Part shown: positions 5,918-8,050 of the stretch, piece after piece
How positions within the stretch are numbered: position 1 is the first letter of the stretch
Layout: the number at the start of each line of letters is the position of its first letter
Assembly: GCA_002315155.1 (NCBI GenBank)
Contig: DCFY01000077.1
Span: forward strand, 1-8,050
DNA: 8,050 nt
Direction of reading: 5' to 3'
Source of the DNA: Megamonas sp. UBA1792
Lineage (GTDB): Bacteria; Bacillota_C; Negativicutes; Selenomonadales; Selenomonadaceae
Position numbers and translations under genes: made by a program
The notes under the pieces: model-generated
What the model was told of the DNA's origin: nothing
What the model saw: only the letters and a program-made list of their open reading frames with translations
Databases searched by the model: none

Positions 5918-5981
5918 CTTATTTTTTTTATGACAAAGTGTCAAGCTAGCCACTACGGCTTATCTTCCCTCACTTTCTTGC

Positions 5982-6010
5982 AAAAAAAAGATTTTCAAAT
6001 CTCTTTTTTT
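5982..6010. repeat. AT-rich hairpin before the arsR promoter
   Basis: Eight A residues and GATTT (5982-5994) face AAATC and a T-rich run (5997-6010) across a 2-base loop. The stem has one mismatch. It resembles a weak bidirectional terminator. It also covers the predicted -35 of the arsR promoter and could serve as an easily melted tract beside the DnaA boxes. Confidence 0.5.
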
Positions 6011-6020
6011 GTTCTATACT
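5992..6020 (+). promoter_or_regulatory. Predicted promoter of the ArsR-family gene
   Basis: TTTTCA (5992-5997) and TATACT (6015-6020) are spaced 17 bases apart. Initiation would be near 6027, leaving a leader of about 41 bases. The -35 matches consensus at four of six positions and the -10 at five of six. Confidence 0.55.
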
Positions 6021-6028
6021 AGATTTGT

Positions 6029-6040
6029 AGAAATATTTCT
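6029..6040. promoter_or_regulatory. Candidate ArsR-family operator, AGAAATATTTCT
   Basis: A perfect 12-bp palindrome starts within a few bases of the predicted transcription start. ArsR/SmtB repressors commonly bind AT-rich inverted repeats at their own promoter and release them on metal binding. Autoregulation through this site is inferred from place and symmetry; it is shorter than the usual 12-2-12 type site. Confidence 0.45.
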
Positions 6041-6067
6041 TTTATTATCATTGGAGGCTTTACTTTT

Positions 6068-6433
6068 ATGAAACCAACTATCCCTTGTGATACCTGCGAA
6101 ATCTATCATGTACATACTGATATGGTAAAAAACGCAAAGTTGCATCAAATCGATGATTCAACCAGCCTCCAGCTTGCAGAAACCTTTAAGGTTCTCGGTG
6201 ATCCCACCCGTATCAAGATTCTCGCCTTGCTTTCAGCAAACGAGATGTGCGTCTGTGACATTGCCGCATCCCTGCAAATGGGACAATCCGCAATCTCGCA
6301 TCAACTTCGCGTACTGCGTGGTGCTCGTCTTGTGAAGTTTCGCAAAGAGGGAAAAGAAGCTTGGTACTCACTTGATGACGACCATGTTGTCAGCCTTATG
6401 AGTCAGGGACTCGAACACATAAAACACGACTGA
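6068..6433 (+). CDS. ArsR/SmtB-family metal-sensing repressor, CadC-like
   Basis: A 121-residue winged-helix repressor that should dissociate from DNA when it binds a heavy metal (zinc, cadmium or lead in close relatives). The core has ALGDPTRI-type VLGDPTRIKILALL (42-55), the metal-site helix MCVCDIA (60-66) and the recognition helix around QSAISHQLRVL (73-83). Two metal sites can be recognised. The alpha3N site would use C61 and C63 with the N-terminal C10 and H14; where S. aureus CadC has C7 and C11 the second is here His, and an extra C7 is present. The alpha5 site has D104, H106, H117 and H120, the CadC/CzrA spacing D-x-H-x10-H-x2-(E/H). The ribosome binding site GGAGG (6053-6057) is ten bases before the ATG. 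No efflux ATPase is next to it; a cell-wall hydrolase gene follows after 17 bases. Confidence 0.9.
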   Translation: MKPTIPCDTCEIYHVHTDMVKNAKLHQIDDSTSLQLAETFKVLGDPTRIKILALLSANEMCVCDIAASLQMGQSAISHQLRVLRGARLVKFRKEGKEAWYSLDDDHVVSLMSQGLEHIKHD

Positions 6434-6450
6434 AAGGACGGACGATTTCC

Positions 6451-7197
6451 ATGCGTAAGTTTATTTTTTTCTTCTGTCTGGCTTTTTCACTTATGGTATG
6501 CTTTGCGAACAGTGCTCCTGTCCTGGCTGCGCCAAGTCTGAAGCTCAGTACGCATGGACACGATGTTGAAATTCTTCAACAGCAACTACAGCGTCTCAAC
6601 TATAGCATCTCAAAAATCGACGGCATATTTGGAGAAGAAACCAAACGTGCTGTACTTGAATTTCAGCGCGATCAGCACATGAAAATCACAGGACAGGTAG
6701 ACGGCTCAACCTGGCGTGCGATCAAACGAGCCACCCCCAGGAAAGGAAAACCCGCTATAGACGACGATACCTTACCACTGCTGAAAGGGCAACTCAACGT
6801 GCCAGAAAGCAGGCCTTTTTTATCACGTAGTAAAGTCAACGCAATTCTCATGACTGCAAAAAAATACATTGGTGTACCTTACAGCTTCGGTGGCACGACA
6901 CCAAGAGCCTTCGACTGCTCAGGCTACCTGCAATATGTTTTTGCCCAAAATGGAATTAGTTTCCCTCGCACAGCTGATGAACAATATAAGCTCGGTCTTA
7001 AAGCATCGCAAAATCAGCTTGAAGCTGGCGATCTCGTATTCTTCACGACCTATGAGCCTGGTGCCTCTCATTGTGGCATTTACCTTGGCAACGGCAAGTT
7101 TATTCATGCATCTTCCAGCAAAGGGGTTCGTATTGATGAACTCAGCAACTCCTATTGGCAGCCGCGCTACTATGGCGGCAAACACATTATACAGTAA
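6451..7197 (+). CDS. Secreted peptidoglycan-binding NlpC/P60 endopeptidase
   Basis: A 248-residue exported cell-wall hydrolase. A signal peptide spans residues 1-26 (MRKF, hydrophobic core FIFFFCLAFSLMVCF, cleavage near VLA-AP). A PG_binding_1 domain follows (about 30-92; LQRLNYSISKIDGIFGEETKRAVLEFQ is typical), then a linker rich in Lys and Pro (93-125). The NlpC/P60 catalytic domain occupies about 128-246. The catalytic triad is readable: C156 in FDCSGYL, H207 in SHCGIYLG and H219 in FIHASS. Such enzymes cut stem-peptide bonds of peptidoglycan, typically D-Glu to the diamino acid, in turnover or daughter-cell separation. It starts 17 bases after the sensor gene with the ribosome binding site AAAGGA (6433-6438), overlapping the last base of the sensor's stop codon, so translation may be linked. 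A strong terminator follows. Confidence 0.92.
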   Translation: MRKFIFFFCLAFSLMVCFANSAPVLAAPSLKLSTHGHDVEILQQQLQRLNYSISKIDGIFGEETKRAVLEFQRDQHMKITGQVDGSTWRAIKRATPRKGKPAIDDDTLPLLKGQLNVPESRPFLSRSKVNAILMTAKKYIGVPYSFGGTTPRAFDCSGYLQYVFAQNGISFPRTADEQYKLGLKASQNQLEAGDLVFFTTYEPGASHCGIYLGNGKFIHASSSKGVRIDELSNSYWQPRYYGGKHIIQ

Positions 7198-7207
7198 AAC
7201 CGTTCTC

Positions 7208-7252
7208 CCCCTGAAAAGCATATTATATAATATGCTTTTTAGGGGATTTTTC
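7208..7252 (+). terminator. Long hairpin terminator after the NlpC/P60 gene
   Basis: CCCCT (7208-7212) pairs with AGGGG (7241-7245). The stem continues through a G-T pair, AAAA/TTTT and the palindromic core GCATATTA-TA-TAATATGC (7218-7235), about 16-18 bp in all, and is followed by ATTTTTCT. It begins 10 bases after the stop codon. The core also contains a perfect TATAAT (7226-7231). Confidence 0.93.
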
Positions 7253-7276
7253 TATGTAACGAAATGAGGCCTGCTT

Positions 7277-8050
7277 ATGAAACTAACCATTCTGGTTGAT
7301 AACAATACCCTTATCGACCGCTATTTTATCGGTGAACCCGCTGTATCTTATTTCATCAAATGTGAGGATAAAACTTTTCTCTTCGATACCGGATATTCAA
7401 ATATTTTTCTGCAAAATGCCAAGGCCATGCACCTTAATCTTTATGATATTGACAGCGTGATTATCTCACACGGACACGATGATCATACACGTGGTCTTAT
7501 TGAGCTGAATCAGCTTTATGAAACCAGCACTTTCTATAAAAAGCCCCAGCTCATCGCTCATCCGGCAGCTTTTTACCCGAAACGGGCCAATGGTCTGGCA
7601 ATCAGCTGCCCTATATCACTTGAAGAACTGAAAAAAAACTTTGTTCCAGTTCTCAGCAAGACGCCAATCCACTTAACAGACCATTTGATTTTTCTCGGTG
7701 AAATCGAACGCTGTTTTCCCTTTGAAGCAAATCATCCCATTGGTGAAGAGCTTATTGATAGTATTTGGCATGAAGATTATGTCCTCGATGACTCTGCCTT
7801 GGTATACAAAGCACCGCAGGGCCTTATCATCATCACCGGCTGCTCACACTCCGGCATCTGCAATATTATCGAATATGCCAAAAAAATCTGCTGCGATAAT
7901 AGAATCTACGATATCATCGGCGGCTTCCATCTTCTTCAAACCGAAAAGCAGCAAATGGAAGCCACCATGAACTATTTCAAAACCCTCCATGCTCATGCCG
8001 TCTATGCTGGTCACTGCACAGATCTGTCCGCCAAAATAAATCTGGCAAAA
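7277..8050 (+). CDS. Metallo-beta-lactamase-fold hydrolase, COG1237-type (3' end cut by window)
   Basis: An open frame of 258 codons runs to the window edge without a stop. It starts MKLTILVDNNTLIDRYF, seven bases after TGAGG (7265-7269). The metallo-beta-lactamase fold is shown by FDTG (36-39), the metal motif H65-G-H67-D68-D-H70, D171-D172 before a core strand, G188-C-S-H191-SG, G215-G-F-H218 and a late GHC (H246-C247). The combination GCSHSGI, GGFHL and HCT is typical of COG1237, the group that includes archaeal dihydropterin ribofuranosylaminobenzene phosphate synthase-like proteins; most bacterial members have no proven substrate. The usual HCTG reads HCTD here. Family members have about 260-300 residues, so little is missing. 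It lies only 24 bases after a terminator, so its promoter is unclear. Confidence 0.88.
   Translation, partial: MKLTILVDNNTLIDRYFIGEPAVSYFIKCEDKTFLFDTGYSNIFLQNAKAMHLNLYDIDSVIISHGHDDHTRGLIELNQLYETSTFYKKPQLIAHPAAFYPKRANGLAISCPISLEELKKNFVPVLSKTPIHLTDHLIFLGEIERCFPFEANHPIGEELIDSIWHEDYVLDDSALVYKAPQGLIIITGCSHSGICNIIEYAKKICCDNRIYDIIGGFHLLQTEKQQMEATMNYFKTLHAHAVYAGHCTDLSAKINLAK

Larger units (their letters stand above)
5699..6067. other. Non-coding region with terminator, DnaA-box cluster and arsR promoter
   Basis: This 369-base stretch carries no coding region I can support. In order it holds the permease terminator (5733-5772), the DnaA-box cluster with its hairpin (5788-5923), about 55 bases without evident structure (5930-5980), an AT-rich hairpin (5982-6010) and the promoter and leader of the ArsR-family gene (5992-6067). 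Confidence 0.8.

Noticed and set aside
5788..5923. Firm assignment of this region as the chromosomal oriC
   Set aside because: The DnaA boxes are real, but there is no dnaA, dnaN or other typical origin neighbour, no clear DnaA-trio element beside the boxes, and no skew data. It is kept as a candidate only.
5788..5923. A CRISPR array or plasmid-type iteron array
   Set aside because: The repeats are 9-12 bases, in both directions and unevenly spaced, and match the DnaA box. There are no regular spacers and no rep gene.
7698..7970. A 90-codon plus-strand frame near the right end
   Set aside because: It is an alternative frame of the metallo-beta-lactamase-fold gene, whose metal motifs are intact in the main frame.

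Overview
The window reads as chromosome of a low-to-moderate-GC Firmicute. Genes are preceded by strong AGGAGG-type ribosome binding sites, intergenic DNA is very AT-rich, intrinsic terminators with T-tracts are clear, and two alternative start codons (one real, one rejected) are TTG. A lactate permease with a FadR-type regulator, three tandem universal stress proteins and a secreted NlpC/P60 protein would suit an anaerobic lactate user such as a member of the Negativicutes. That placement is inference; no marker gene in the window proves it.

Layout. (1) Positions 1-1418, minus strand: a three-gene operon of ATP-binding-type universal stress proteins (1418->71), closed by an intrinsic terminator at 14-57. 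(2) Positions 1419-1890: a 472-base AT-rich divergent intergenic region with the ilvA promoter and several short repeats. (3) Positions 1891-3135, plus strand: ilvA, a medium-length threonine ammonia-lyase with one ACT domain, followed by a strong terminator. (4) Positions 3280-5698: a GntR/FadR-family regulator and a lactate permease. The 187-base gap between them holds a 19-bp-armed AT palindrome, several promoter elements and a perfect FadR-type operator (ATTGGT-CAT-ACCAAT). (5) Positions 5699-6067: a non-coding stretch with the permease terminator and a dense cluster of DnaA boxes (five matches to TTATNCACA plus one near match in 130 bases). (6) Positions 6068-7197: a CadC-like ArsR/SmtB metal sensor and, 17 bases later, a secreted peptidoglycan-binding NlpC/P60 hydrolase, closed by a long hairpin terminator. 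(7) Positions 7277-8050: the start of a COG1237-type metallo-beta-lactamase-fold hydrolase that runs off the window.

How the parts fit. The GntR-permease pair looks like a ligand-controlled lactate uptake unit, with a candidate operator directly in front of the permease. IlvA turns threonine into 2-oxobutyrate. Lactate oxidation gives pyruvate, so the two neighbouring units both feed 2-oxoacid metabolism, although nothing shows co-regulation. The sensor and the NlpC/P60 gene appear to form one transcription unit, an unusual pairing because CadC-type sensors normally sit beside metal efflux genes.

The most striking non-coding element is the DnaA-box cluster. It is far denser than chance and could be a replication origin, a DnaA-titrating or DnaA-reactivating locus, or a DnaA-responsive promoter region. 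No dnaA, dnaN or rpmH gene is in the window to decide. I see no CRISPR array, insertion sequence, tRNA or rRNA.
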